This document shows positions 47,646 through 58,544 of a stretch of DNA of 64,000 nt, piece after piece. Numbering within the stretch: position 1 is the stretch's first letter; the number at the start of each line of letters is the position of its first letter. The DNA lies in NCBI GenBank assembly GCA_015680685.1, contig MNCI01010116.1:205814-269813 (forward strand). The letters run 5' to 3'. Source of the DNA: Gnetum montanum. Taxonomy: Eukaryota > Streptophyta > Gnetopsida > Gnetales > Gnetaceae. The position numbers were made by a program, and so were the translations under genes. The notes below the pieces were generated by a model. That model was not told where the DNA came from, ran no database searches, and saw only the letters and a list, made by a program, of their open reading frames with translations.

Positions 47646-48955
47646 CTTTGTGCCAATAGGACATAGTGGTGTTGTAGCTGTTACTAATGGTGGTTTGTGC
47701 TTAATGTTTTTTTTGCTAACGTTTGATTTTTATTTCTAAATTTTTGTACCGATGGCTAAGTCATGATTTCTTTTCGTGGAACAAGCAGTGAGTCCACAAC
47801 ATCTACCCATCCACAAACTCTATGGTTTTCCTTGTTTTGGAAGTTTGAGATCATTTTCATTAAATAAAATTTTAATAAATTTGTGACCTTGGTAGTTTTC
47901 CGAATTGGAAAGGATTCAAAGGTTTGTACAAGGTATGACTTCAAGGGGACTTAATACTCTTTGTACTCTTCTACTTGCTTGGGTGCATGAGTGTTTTCAT
48001 AGATTTCTTACTGTTCCATGTCAACCAATAATAGGAAGTTAAATAAAGTCTTTGCATGCGGTGGTTCCCATCCAAAAAGAAAAAAAATGAAAAAGAAAGA
48101 AAAAAACAAAACAAAATAAATAAATAAAAACATGATGGAAACTCAAATCACACCCCTTAGACAAATAAATGGGCTACAAGCACTAGTTATGGAACTAGAA
48201 AGACATGTTACCCATGCCTAAAGGTCCCCTCTAACTAAGGTCCTCTCTCACTTCCTACTTTCTTCTCTTCTTTTTATGGAATGGTGGTTGTTCTGTGGAA
48301 GCACTCTTATGTCTTGAGCGGGTGGATTGGTCTTGGAATGGTGATGTGAAGTTACTGAAAGTGGTTGGTTTTGGTTTGGACTAAGGATGGATCTTCTCAT
48401 GTCATTTAAACACAAAATCCACAAGGGACTTCTTATGATCTCAATTTGGAATTCCATTTCACCTTTCCTATCTTCCATCTCTGCTGCCCATAGCTCACCT
48501 CACTGTTGGTGTCCATGTTCTTGATTTGATGTCTTTGTCTAACGTGCTTGAATTCTTTGGTAGAATCTTTCAGGTTTTATCTCCTTAACTTCCATTAACC
48601 ATTAATCAGCTATGGGGCCCATGGACTCGTTAGCTTGAGGTTATGCAAGGGAAAACAAGGCATGTGCCTACTATGGGGAGGACCCACTTGCATATCTCTT
48701 GGTTGAGTTCATTAAGTGCCTTATCCTTAAGCATTCTTGCAACCAGAACCTTTCGTACACTCATCTTCTACATCAAACCGTGTGCTCCTTCACATATTTT
48801 TTTATATACATACATTCTCCATCAAATTTTTCAATTTTTGAGCTTTCAATTATCATCTTCAATAATTTCATCATATTCTTGGCTTTTCTAGAACTCCATG
48901 AACTTGAAATTCATTCAAGAATTCCTTGCATTTTCAAAGATATTCAAGTTTAAAA
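47646..48955. other. Region of the plus element between integrase and 3' LTR, unassigned
   Basis: AT-rich; an A-rich tract lies at 48078-48132. I see no domain on either strand. Athila-type elements usually have long non-coding or env-like sequence here. Confidence 0.45.
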
Positions 48956-48959
48956 ATTG

Positions 48960-49072
48960 CATCTATGAGCTTTGTATATAGGGCCTCAGCAACAGATTAG
49001 ACACATATATGAGGCCCTGTATATGTGGCCCCATCGACGTAGCATAAAAATAGTATATATATGCATGACCCC
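48960..49072 (+). repeat. LTR U3-like segment with TATA
   Basis: ACACATATATGAGGCCCTGTATATGTGGCCCCATCGACGTAGCATAAAAATAGTATATATATGCATG resembles the U3/TATA part of the 5' LTR at 34875-34950 (CTACATCTATGGGGCCTTGTC...AATAAAAACTATAAATGCATG). The similarity ends near 49072, where unrelated sequence begins. The matching R-U5 appears 2.7 kb later at 51755. Confidence 0.5.
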
Positions 49073-49498
49073 CCTTTTAAATTTTCACATTTGCTCACAA
49101 ACACCAAGGGAGTTTTTCAAATTTTCAGAGCCCAAAACCTTCCAAAGTGCATAATTTCCTAACCATTTATCCAAATCACTTTATTCTTCAAAGTTGTAGC
49201 TACTAGAGGTAAGCTCTTAGTTATGGGGGCCACAAATGTGCCATTTTTGATCAAAAAATTTTTGTCATTTTTTCTAACTCCCACAAAGGTTTAATTTAAA
49301 AATCAACATTTAAACACCAAATTATAGAGTTAAACTCTTGCAATGTGCTCTAGTGAAACTTATAATGAAAATTAATTAATAAAATAATAATACATATCAA
49401 TCTACCTTAGCCAAGTATAACTAATTGACAAAATAAGGTACTCAAAATATTCCAAGTTACACGTTATATCTACTAATCCATGGATGTGTTGTGACCAC

Positions 49499-51750
49499 AG
49501 ATGGCATTGAAAGGGAAGCACATGTAGGAAGGAGGACCATCTTAACAAAGGGAGAAACAGCTAAGAACAAGAAGGGGCCAAGAATAAGGCCAAGAAAAAT
49601 CACTTGCAACCCACGCCATAGGTACTCTTAGGGAAGAGGCCAAGGTGGAATCTATTCGTCAAATTCTAGAACCAACAATAGCAATAGAACATTCCCACCA
49701 GGATGAGGCATCAAATTAGCAAGAAAATCTTGAGTTGACCTTGATAGAAACCTACCTAAATCAAATCAAATCAAGGGAGGTCTAAAAATAGTGCTCTAGG
49801 AGTTAAACATTGATCCTTTCCTAGAGCAAGCACTAAAATAAGTCTATGACCAATTGAAGACATCTCCCATATGGGCAATCATCACTTCCACCAAGGAGTG
49901 GTACATGTGAGAGAAATTCTTATTCTGGAATAACAAGCAGGCCAATTCAACGATCAAAATCAAGAACATCTTAGTTTCCTACTCAGTGCAGTCCATTGCT
50001 GAAGTGCTTGGGTTGCCAAAAATAGGAACAAATCTTGCTAAGATTCTAATGTAGGAAAATCCTAGCATCAAGAAGGAATGGGTGCAATGGTGTTGTTGTG
50101 TCAATCGTAAGGAGTTTGGCGTGCTCACACTAGCAAAAAGAATTCACTACAAGATTACAGCCTTCCACCTAAATCCCACAATGAGCCCAATCAAGATCAC
50201 CACCTTTTCTGCCCATGCATGCGCCACTCTGAGTGGGAGATTCCTTGTTAACCTTCCACAGCTGATCTATGTAGAGATGGATAAGCAATTTAAAGAAAAT
50301 GAATATGGATGGAAGGCACTCCCCTTTCCATGCATCATCAGAAGAATTTTTCATAGGGAATGAATAGTCCATTATACAATGATGTTGTCAAGCATGCTTC
50401 GATCACTAATTGGGTGGAGATGATAAAAGATAAGACGCACACAACAACCATTCAAGAAGAGGAGAAGCAGCCACCACCTCCACCTACCAATCAAACAACT
50501 ATGCCAGACATTGCTACAATAGCCCAATGGTTTCATGAATACCGAGAATGATTCTTGAGTGAACAAGAGCAAGAAGCAGGCACAAGTGGCGAGGACCCAT
50601 CTATGTATTGGCCAATGATGAGTCACCTAAATGAGGTGACCCAAATAGTCAGCATGATGGGTGGAGGCAGATCCATTTTTTCAATCCAAAGAACACAATT
50701 GTCTACAAGGTTGAATCCTAACACTAGAGAGGTCACAACATCTCTCATAGAACATCAGCTAATCACAAATTTTTTTGGAAATGTCACAACCTTCTTAGTG
50801 CACTTAGAGAAAGGCAAGGGAACAATAGTGCTGGTGATGTAGCACCAAGGGCAGGAGATAGTAGTAGAGGTGGTTACTAATAGGATTATTGAAACACTTA
50901 ATGCACCTACGATGTTTGTACAAGATGTCACTGCACTCAAAGATATGTAGACATCCGCAAGAACCTTAAGCAACAAATTAAGTGTAGCACAACATGAAGA
51001 ATTGTTGAATGGCTAGTGGGAATCGGGAAACCACTTCTAGATGTCTTTGATCTTCCAAATAATATCACTATGATCCAGTCGGAGCTGCTAGAGGTAAGGG
51101 GCAAAACCATCATCTTGGAAGGGCAACTTGAAACAACCAAGAAGCAAAACAAACACTTAGCTATAGAAGTTGCTAAATTAAGAGCCTAAATTGTCAACCT
51201 TGCATTTCTCAACATGGCATTGATAAGAGATGAAGCTCTTAAATAATGAAAGGGGTTAAGGGTGTGATGGAGATGACAATGTTCTACCGATCCTTAGCAG
51301 ACGCTATACAGCACAGAATTCAGAAGGCCTTGGATATGACCTGCCAAGAGAATGTGCAAATTGACTACAGAGAACCATCGTTGCAAAATGTTGATGATCA
51401 TAAACAATAGTTGACTAACTTTATAAATCAATAACAGGAGCAACTAGCCAGAGTAAACATAGAGCTAAGGAAATTAGTAGCTGAAAACAAAAACCTCTCC
51501 ATGAAGGAGGTTTGTTCCCTTTGCCAGAAGACTACAATAGAGGTAGCTGCTTGAAAATCAGAGGCTCTCAAATTTGCGAGAGATAAGGATCATTATAGAG
51601 ATCAGGTTGGTCTACAGAAAGAAGTTAATAAAAAGTACATCCAGTTGGCCAAGGCAAAAGTAAATGAAACTCTCCAACAACTCTAGCAAGAAAGAGAATT
51701 GTGGCAATCTATCATTGATGGGATAGATGCTTAGGATAAAGTAAAAATCC
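49499..51750 (+). pseudogene. Decayed ORF with plant-transposon-like domain and coiled coils
   Basis: ATG at 49499 directly after GACCACAG. With stops ignored, one frame runs to about 50363: IAEVLGLPKIGTNLAKIL, then LAKRIHYKITAFHLNPTMS, CATLSGRFLVNLPQLIYVEM and WKALPFPCIIRRIF. This recalls the 'putative plant transposon protein' domain found near Athila-type env-like ORFs. A Pro run (about 50470) follows. From about 51060 come heptad-like stretches: SELLEVRGKTIILEGQLETT, KKQNKHLAIEVAKL, ARVNIELRKLVAENKNLS, then DQVGLQKEVNKKYIQLAKAK. I infer a third, env-position ORF of the plus element, or a captured segment. Function unknown. Confidence 0.6.
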
Positions 51751-51754
51751 ACAT

Positions 51755-52430
51755 GAAGGAGTTGTACAAATCTTTATTCGAGCACTATTGTACCTGAACC
51801 CACCAATGTAAATAGTAATAAAGATGAGCCTTTTGATCAAACCTTGAAGCACTTGGATTAAATTAATAATTTATTTATGAATTTATTATTTTCATTAATT
51901 ATGCAATTAATTAAGCTAAGTTAGACTTCAAGTGATCAGTTACTTAATTAAGATAAATAAATTAAACACATAAGTACGACTGCTTCGAGCGTAAACATGT
52001 ATTCACTTGGTAATCCCAACAGCGTTATCACTTGCTTCACCTAGTAGCATAGCGCTTGGTAACCCCAATAGTGGATATGTGGGTTTAGGACGTGTATGAA
52101 AAGTAGGACTGAATACTTATGTTAAGACTAGTTAGAGATTAGTTAATTAGTTAAATTAAATCAGTTATTAAATTACTTCACTTCTCTATTCTAAGCACCC
52201 AAAGCATAAAACATAAAATAATAAAAATCATATGCCTCAATTACACTTAACCATACCATTACGCATCACAAGTGTAATTGAGAAGACAACAAATGATGGT
52301 TAGGGAAAAGTTCACTTCCTAGAAGACTAGTGTGCTGGAAGACATAGAGTCTGCAGAATTTGACCAAATCATGCATGAACGCTTCATGATTTGTATTGTT
52401 GGGCATAGGGGTACCCTTCATCACTCATCA
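51755..52430 (+). repeat. 3' LTR R-U5 of the plus element
   Basis: From AGGAGTTGTACAAATCTTTATTCGAGCAC to CACTCATCA, collinear with 35055-35725 of the 5' LTR with scattered substitutions. Followed by target duplication ATGAT. U3 is missing directly upstream. Confidence 0.85.
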
Positions 52431-52435
52431 ATGAT

Positions 52436-52620
52436 GATCACAACATCCTCTACATATCCAAGTATGACTACAATAGATTGGTCCATGAGCTTCGATCCAA
52501 TGTTGCACTTCTTTAATGGTGGTAAGTTCTAGGCTTTATACATGTCTTGTGATATGAGGTTAATCCCTAAGTGTAAGTCTAAAAGAGCTTTACACAGTGT
52601 GTTCCCTACTATCTATAGGT
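52436..52620 (-). pseudogene. Gypsy aspartic protease fragment of the oldest element
   Basis: Minus strand reads KLFX then TYTXGXPHITRHV in one frame and ALLDLHLGINLISQDMYKA plus NLPPLKKCNIGSKLMDQSIV in another. The pattern is ALLDLGASVNLMPxxxYK...LQLADRSI of Athila-type proteases. A G-to-H change and frame breaks kill the active site. The motif VILGYVEDVVII runs directly into the insertion point of the plus element. Confidence 0.7.
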
Positions 52621-53599
52621 AGATTAAGAGGCTTCCAAGATTATTTTTTTTTCTTGGAAAGTATACCTACTTTAATCTAATTACTTACAGTTTGAGTAAG
52701 CATGACAGTTGTAACATTTCTATTTTGTCTCTCATGAAGCATGGTTTCTATGAAAAAACTTAGTATTGTGGAAATTGGAACTAAATTCATAGCCATGTCT
52801 CTCTTAACTAGGTTGGACAAAATTCTAGTCCTACTAGCTTTTCTTAGAATTGTCCTAAAAAAGGATGTTTTTCTTCGATTTATGTTCATAGTTGCTAGTA
52901 GTGTGTTCTAAGTATGTATTAATGACCTTTGTTACATTCTTTTGTTGAGGTTGAATTGGCATTTTTTCTTCCATTAATGGTGGTGGTATTGGAGGAAGTA
53001 AATTAGAAGGTTACTGTAGAGATTAAGTTGACTAAGGACATATCATGGTGATTCAACTTGTGGAGTTGCAAGTTTATGATATTTTGTAAGATAATAATGA
53101 TCAAAAGTATGGACAAAGGTATTATTTGGAAAAATAGGTTGTTGGACATAGTAGCCATAAGAATCTAGTTATCTATAGGAATACTATTGTCTTAGTGGTG
53201 GCATCCCCCATAACTGTGGGTTTTTCCATTATTCATGGTTGATGAGTGGCGAGGTACCCCTACACTCAACCATACGAAATGAGCTCGCATGCGCAATCCG
53301 GTCGAACTCCGCAGATGGACTAGTTGTGGCACCTAGATAGTTAGCCTTAGGTCGCAGTTCGTTGTCTTCCCACCTGGACTAATATTGCATTTGTCACGTA
53401 TGGTTTAGTCTAGATGAGGTGTATGATGTGTTCCTAATCTATGCTACTCCTGAAGGCAGTGGAAAATAATATTAACTAATCTAAGCTAGGAGGAAAAGGG
53501 TAAGAAAATCTAATCTAGCCTAAGTGCGATGAGCAACTAATTCCTTGATCAACTATACACATCTTGGACTTCGTGCACGACTACCACTGGGACTACCAA

Positions 53600-53705
53600 G
53601 CGTAGGTCCTAGGTACGCCACTGGGATTACCAAGCGCAAATCCCAAATACACCACTGGGTTACCAAGCGTAGATCCTAGCTACACCACTGGGCTACCAAG
53701 CAGTC
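53600..53705 (-). repeat. Short tandem array in LTR U5, about 33-bp unit
   Basis: Successive copies of CCACTGGGANTACCAAGCG followed by TAGNTCCTAGNTAC, four to five times. Sister LTRs (40800-40870, 47160-47210) have only two or three copies, so the number varies within the family. Confidence 0.75.
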
Positions 53706-53865
53706 ACACTTAAATGCTCGTAATCAAGTNTCACCACACTGCAGGTAGACACGGGAAAAAATCTAACTCTGGAGGGATCAAATTGCCAGAGCTTCGCTAC
53801 TCTAAAACTGGGATGCCTAAAACTGGGAAAGCCGCCTCTTATTTATAGACATTGAGGCAGGACGC

Positions 53866-54008
53866 GATATCACGTACGCGATATTGCGGGGGATGAGATA
53901 TCGCGTACACGATATCATGTACGCGACATCGCGACTGCGATATCTCAGCTACTGATACAACAGGGCTGATATATCACGGCTGTGATATCACGACTACGAT
54001 ATCACAGC
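53866..54008. repeat. Array of GATATC-centred palindromes in LTR U3
   Basis: About nine imperfect copies of a (A/G)CGATATCG(C/T) palindrome spaced 13-22 bases apart, upstream of the TATA box on the LTR strand. Shorter arrays occupy the same place at 42415-42505 and 47530-47625. The position suggests enhancer-like binding sites; no factor can be named from sequence. Confidence 0.8.
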
Positions 54009-54539
54009 CAGCAAATTCATGACTCATCAATGGTATTTCTTCTAAGGCTAAGGATGAACCCCACTAGGATAGTATGGTTGTTGCTACTAAGATTATCTCT
54101 AGTTACTGTGTAGATAAGATAACCTCTTGGCCATTTGTTTTTTAGCAAACTTTGGATTTAATACATATGCCCATAATTCTTGTAAATGAGTCATGATGGG
54201 ACAACATTCCTTAGGATTTTTGTACTAGTATAAGTCATAGCCATTTTCTTCTTCTGAATTAGATTAAATAATTGCTTCTACAACAATAGCTTTCCCCTTA
54301 TACCTATGTTTGTCATGTTCAATTTCCTTCATTTTCTTTTTTTTTTATCTTTTACTTTAGTAAGGCTTGTTCTGTCTTTTCTTCTACTATCTTTAGTGTG
54401 GTTGCAAATTTCTCATCTATTGAATCCCTCATTTTTTCAACCTTTTTCTACTATGTCATTAATGAACTTATATATTGACAAGGTTTTTCTTTGAATCATC
54501 TCTTCCATAGATTCCTCCTCTTATGTCTCATATACTCGA

Positions 54540-55530
54540 ACATCTCTTTTGTGAAGAAAATGATCATATTATATTCTTATGTAGACTTTCTTTTTCTCAA
54601 TTCTTCTTCCTCTTTAGCAACTTATTCAAGTAGCCCTTGTATCTAGTGAACTTGCATTTCAGATAATCTTCCTTGGGCAAAGACTTCAAGGTTCTATTTG
54701 ATTTTATTTCTCAATCCATCAATTATATTTCAAAGTTGTTCTCTTTGAGAAAATTTGTATTCTTGATGTATGTATAGAAGTAAATAGCATTAGCCCATAG
54801 TTGCATCAAGGTATTCATGAATCCCTTACTTCCATCTATGTATGTGCTACCTCTAATTTGATATCCTTGAATATTTCTTGTACTTGTCATTAAATCATTC
54901 TAGTATTGTACTCAATCTATGGATAGATTCTAGTTCCAACAATCAATACCAATTATCAGCTTCCTTATTAAGTGTTCTTGGAAATAACTTGAGTTTTGCC
55001 TACTCACTTTCGATATTCTTAAGTGTATAGGCATTATGAAAAGCTTGAAGATAATGTTGTGGATTAACATTATATCCTCCTTTAAAATTTGGAATTTTTT
55101 TCATGTTCATTCACTTAATGTGACTATCCCTCTAATGCCTTGCTAAAATATACACAACCTCACTAATGTTTTTCATGCTTTTCATGGCTAGTAAGGGTTC
55201 ATCATGATCTTTAGGCTCATCATATTATTTGTTGTAGTAATGATGGTCCCTTTGATTCTATTCTTCATTCCTTCTCATGTGCCTTCTTTCCGTTTCTATA
55301 TCTTCCTCTTCATCTTCTTTCCTTATAACATGGATAGTGGTGTCAGCTTACTTCCTTCTAAGGTCCCTTGATTCTTTCGTTTTGGTTCTACTAGAGGTTC
55401 TAGACCTTGGATCCCTCCTTGCTCTGGGGTCTATCCCATCCCTTCTAGGAGATTTTGCTAAGGATAAAGATAGTTTCTATTACATATGGTCTTTAATATA
55501 TAGAACAAGTGATCAAGAATTAGATTGATG
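54540..55530 (-). pseudogene. Gag of the oldest element (broken)
   Basis: Minus strand shows a charged N-terminal part (DPRSRTSSRTKTKESRDLRR, EDEEEDIETERRHMRRNEE), then KKIPNFKGGYNVNPQHYLQAFHNAY (about 55113-55030), AKLKLFPRTLNKEA and DGLRNKIK. It matches the two younger gags in order and motif (NFPKFSGGY...HLQAF; NIPRFEERY...HLQAF). Many stops. Confidence 0.78.
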
Positions 55531-56101
55531 ATGGTGAGATTTTGTAGTGTGATATTCTAAATCTTTCTTTTTCAAGGGTAATATCATTTAAGATGCATAT
55601 TTACTCTTTTCTTATTTATACTTTGCTTACATAATGGCATCTCTTTTGGTGTGGGCTTTATTTGGTTAATAAGGTCTAATCATATTCTTGGTGACCTAAT
55701 AGCCTCCACGTGTATGGCCTAGACCAGATCTTAGTAAAGCTACTTGGAGCATAGACAGAGTTGATGAATCTAATGGCAAGAGAATGTTACCTTGCAAATC
55801 TTGTCATCTCAATTGTTCATGTTGATGAAAAATGAAACTAAAATCTGGATAATATGGATCATTATATGCATAAGAAATCCTTGTCTGCAATGGCCCATTT
55901 CAAATTTTTTTAGCATAAGTATTGTCATTACTTTTATTAATACCATTGGTAGGTAGGGAATTCCCTTTATGTATTTAAGTTGTGTTTGATCAATTAGGAA
56001 TTAAGTGTGTATTTGAGAATATTATATGTCTTGCAAGATAAAGCTTAAAACACTAATACAACGAACTTAGATAAAATTAACTAACTAGTATATTGACATC
56101 A

Positions 56102-56977
56102 TCTGTGGCAATGGTGCCTAGAAGGTGTAGCAAGAGTTCCTAACGCCCAACCATATAAGTCATAAGCATACACACAGGACCAAATTGTAATCTATGAATG
56201 GGGTAATATGTACTCTATCTAGTTGATATAAAGTTTGTAATCATTATCTTCTTACTAAAGTTAGTGATGATCAAGGTGTATGGTTTAACTCACTATAAGG
56301 CATATGATATGATGATGTTGATCGGCTAACTTGTTTCTAAAGTAAGACATAGTAAATTGAATGTAGAATTTATTAACTAAGGAATAGTGAGAATAAGATG
56401 CTAAACTAGCCTAATGGTGATAAGTATATAGTCCTGACATTCCATACATACCATACATACCATGGGTTGGTATAACCATCACTAAGATTACCAAGCAAAT
56501 TGTCACTAGGCGAACCAAGCAAAGTTACAAATGGGTTACAAGACAATTATACATTGCCCTTGAAACCAATCATAGTTATTTTGCTAAATTATTAATAGAC
56601 ATTAAAATTTAAATGACAAGTAAAAGTAAATGATAGTTAAAGGTAAACTGCATGTAAAGTAAACCTAAGCTAAGTGAAATGTTATAATGGTTATGAACAA
56701 TCACAATCTTTATTTCCATCCATGAAATGTGTCTAGGTACACTGCACTCAAATAAAGATATTGTACAACTATTTACAATCACACTATAGGCACTCACACA
56801 AACCCTAACTTTGCAAAAATAAATTGCAAGAGTTTGGGCAAGGAGTTAACTAAAAGGTAGTTTTGACATGAGAGTAGGTTGATATTTATAGGCATGACCA
56901 GGCCCAACTACATCACATTTATGACATTGTAGAATGAGCTACGATATCATAGTCATTTGACATAAAGCAATTTATCA
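56102..56977 (-). repeat. 5' LTR and primer-binding site of the oldest element
   Basis: LTR 56121-56977, more diverged than the others but collinear (ACGCCCAACCATATAAG, GGTATAACCATCACTAAGATTACCAAGC, TCTAGGTACACTGCACTCAAATAAAG, a single CGATATCAT in U3). The PBS TAGGCACCATTGCCACAG (minus, 56120-56103) follows. Confidence 0.78.
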
Positions 56978-57590
56978 TAAAATAAATTTTTCCTTATCTA
57001 ATAAGAATATTATTAACTCAAAGATTAAAACTTATGTTGACAAGTAGACTATAGATAATGGCAAATATTTTTGATGTAAGATCAATCATGATGGACAAAA
57101 TGATAGAAAATTTGTGCCATCATTTTCTATTGGATCTTCCTTTCCTACAAAAGATGATATTTTGCCAATGCTTTCTATTGCCATCTCAAATCCTTTTACT
57201 ATTTTAAGTTTAAGCACAGATGTTGAAAGTGATGTAAATGTTATTAGAACTGGGATCATCCTCCCTACTAGCAATTAATTTTGTTCTATTGATTTTTCAA
57301 AGTATCATTTAAGGTTGTATACTTGAGTAGATATCCCTAAAATTGGAAAGTTTTTTTTCCATGATGTACTTTGAAGTTTTTGCTTATCATTAATGTTATA
57401 ATACTAAACGAAAAATGTTGCATTCAAAATTACTTTCCTTTGTTCAATCACAAGAAGGATTTTATCTAGTTTATTAAAACTTTCTATCTTCAAAGCTAGG
57501 GTTCTAGGTAATTTTATAAGTATTTTCAAAGTGTAAATTCTAGACAATTTATTTTAGCATTTGTTAGCTTGGATTTTGTATCATTTTTTC
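56978..57590. other. AT-rich spacer, unassigned
   Basis: No domain or repeat family recognised. Confidence 0.4.
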
Positions 57591-57591
57591 T

Positions 57592-57780
57592 TTTTGCATG
57601 TAATGCTCAACATCACTTGATAGTAAAACCTACTTATCATGTTTTGCATGTAATGCTAGGTTTTGCATCAACGTTGATGTAATGCTACTTATCATGATGT
57701 ACTTGATGTAATGCTCAATATCATGATGTACTTGATGTAATGCTCAACATCAACATCAACGTTTTGCATGTAATGCTAAG
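57592..57780 (+). repeat. Clustered short repeat TTGATGTAATGCTCAACATC
   Basis: TTTTGCATGTAATGCT occurs three times and TGTACTTGATGTAATGCTCAA twice in tandem (about 31-bp period near 57695-57750), with related half copies between. The start and end of the cluster share GCATGTAATGCT. Confidence 0.75.
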
Positions 57781-58544
57781 AAAAAGTTACATAACTTGAC
57801 AAAACATTGAAGTTTAGCATATCATTTAGATTAGATATCAAAATCTTGACCCACTTATGAATGATCAACGCTACATGCTTATGTATAATAGACCCTATAT
57901 CTAAGGCATACTGCACAATCGAAGCATTGTCTAACTTAACAATAATAATACCTAACATAAAGAACTTGGATATAATGTTTTTTCATTACACCATTCAATT
58001 GTGAAATGAAACTTTAATTATGAGGCAAGTAACCCAAAATTTGAACGAACTCTATGATAAAAGACCAACAACCAATGAATTATATATATCAACAAGAAGA
58101 ACAAAATCAAGTGTCTTAGTTGCTTCATCAATCAAAAAAAGGCATCACAAATTTTTTCTTACCAGCTTGTAAATCTACATTTTGAGAATCAACAAAAATT
58201 TCCACGTTGATAGAAGATATAGAAATCTCACCATTGGTTGAAAACGTTGAGAATAATATAAAAGCACCATAAGGGAATTCTAGCAAAATTAGATCCATTG
58301 AAGAAAAATTGAAGACAAAAAAATTAGATCTATTGAAAAAAAATCAAATTCACTAGGGAAACATCAAATCCATTGGAAAAAATTAGATTTTTTGAGAAAA
58401 TATTAAATCCATTGAATTAAAAACACATTCACTAAAAAAATTGTATCTACTAAAAAATCATTAGATCTACTATAAAGACATCAAATCCACCTACAAAGTC
58501 TATGGATTGGTTTGAATCCCCTATTTCTTAAATAGTGAAACCTA
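57781..58544. other. AT-rich spacer, unassigned
   Basis: Repeated phrases of the type AAAAATTAGATCTATTGA and AAATCCATTGAA at 58285-58500 suggest a very degenerate tandem array. No gene is seen. Confidence 0.4.

Larger units (their letters stand above)
34796..52430 (+). mobile_element. Athila-like Ty3/gypsy element inserted in the oldest one (itself interrupted twice)
   Basis: Plus-strand element bounded by TGATGAATC at 34796 and CACTCATCA at 52430, flanked on both sides by ATGAT. The 5' LTR (34796-35725) and the R-U5 of the 3' LTR (51755-52430) are close copies, for example CTGCTTCGAGCGTAAAC against CCGCTTCGAGCATAAAC and AGAAGACTAGTGTGC in both. Inside are gag (35880-38190), a partial pol (38380-41580), a solo LTR, a nested minus-strand element, and an extra decayed ORF at 49499-51750. 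Protease and the N-terminal half of RT are missing between gag and 38400. Confidence 0.87.
53235..54034 (-). repeat. Solo LTR with 5-bp target duplication ATGGT
   Basis: LTR 53240-54029 (790 bp), TGATGAGTGGCGAGG...GACTCATCA, with ATGGT at 53235-53239 and 54030-54034. It interrupts the gag tail of the oldest element. It retains many CpG sites and one N (53730). TATA on the minus strand (CTATAAATA) lies at about 53840-53848. The block at 53600-53705 repeats a 'TACGCCACTGGGATTACCAAGCGCA' type phrase four to five times. Confidence 0.88.
31900..56977 (-). mobile_element. Oldest Athila-like Ty3/gypsy element (split by later insertions, 3' LTR missing)
   Basis: Minus-strand element in the order 5' LTR 56977-56121, PBS 56120-56102, gag 55530-54540, gag tail and protease to 52436, then RT-RNaseH-IN at 34790-31900. 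The middle is displaced by a 17.6-kb plus-strand element with target duplication ATGAT (34791-34795 and 52431-52435). Reading across the two flanks keeps the same frame (VEDVVIII on one side, NEWSYHIAFLV on the other). A solo LTR occupies 53240-54029. Without the insertions about 6.6 kb remains. It has many stops and depleted CpG, consistent with great age. Confidence 0.82.

Noticed and set aside
53866-54008. Possible CRISPR-like or satellite array of GATATC units
   Set aside because: The units are short palindromes inside an LTR U3 with irregular spacing and no unique spacers of constant length, in a eukaryotic genome.
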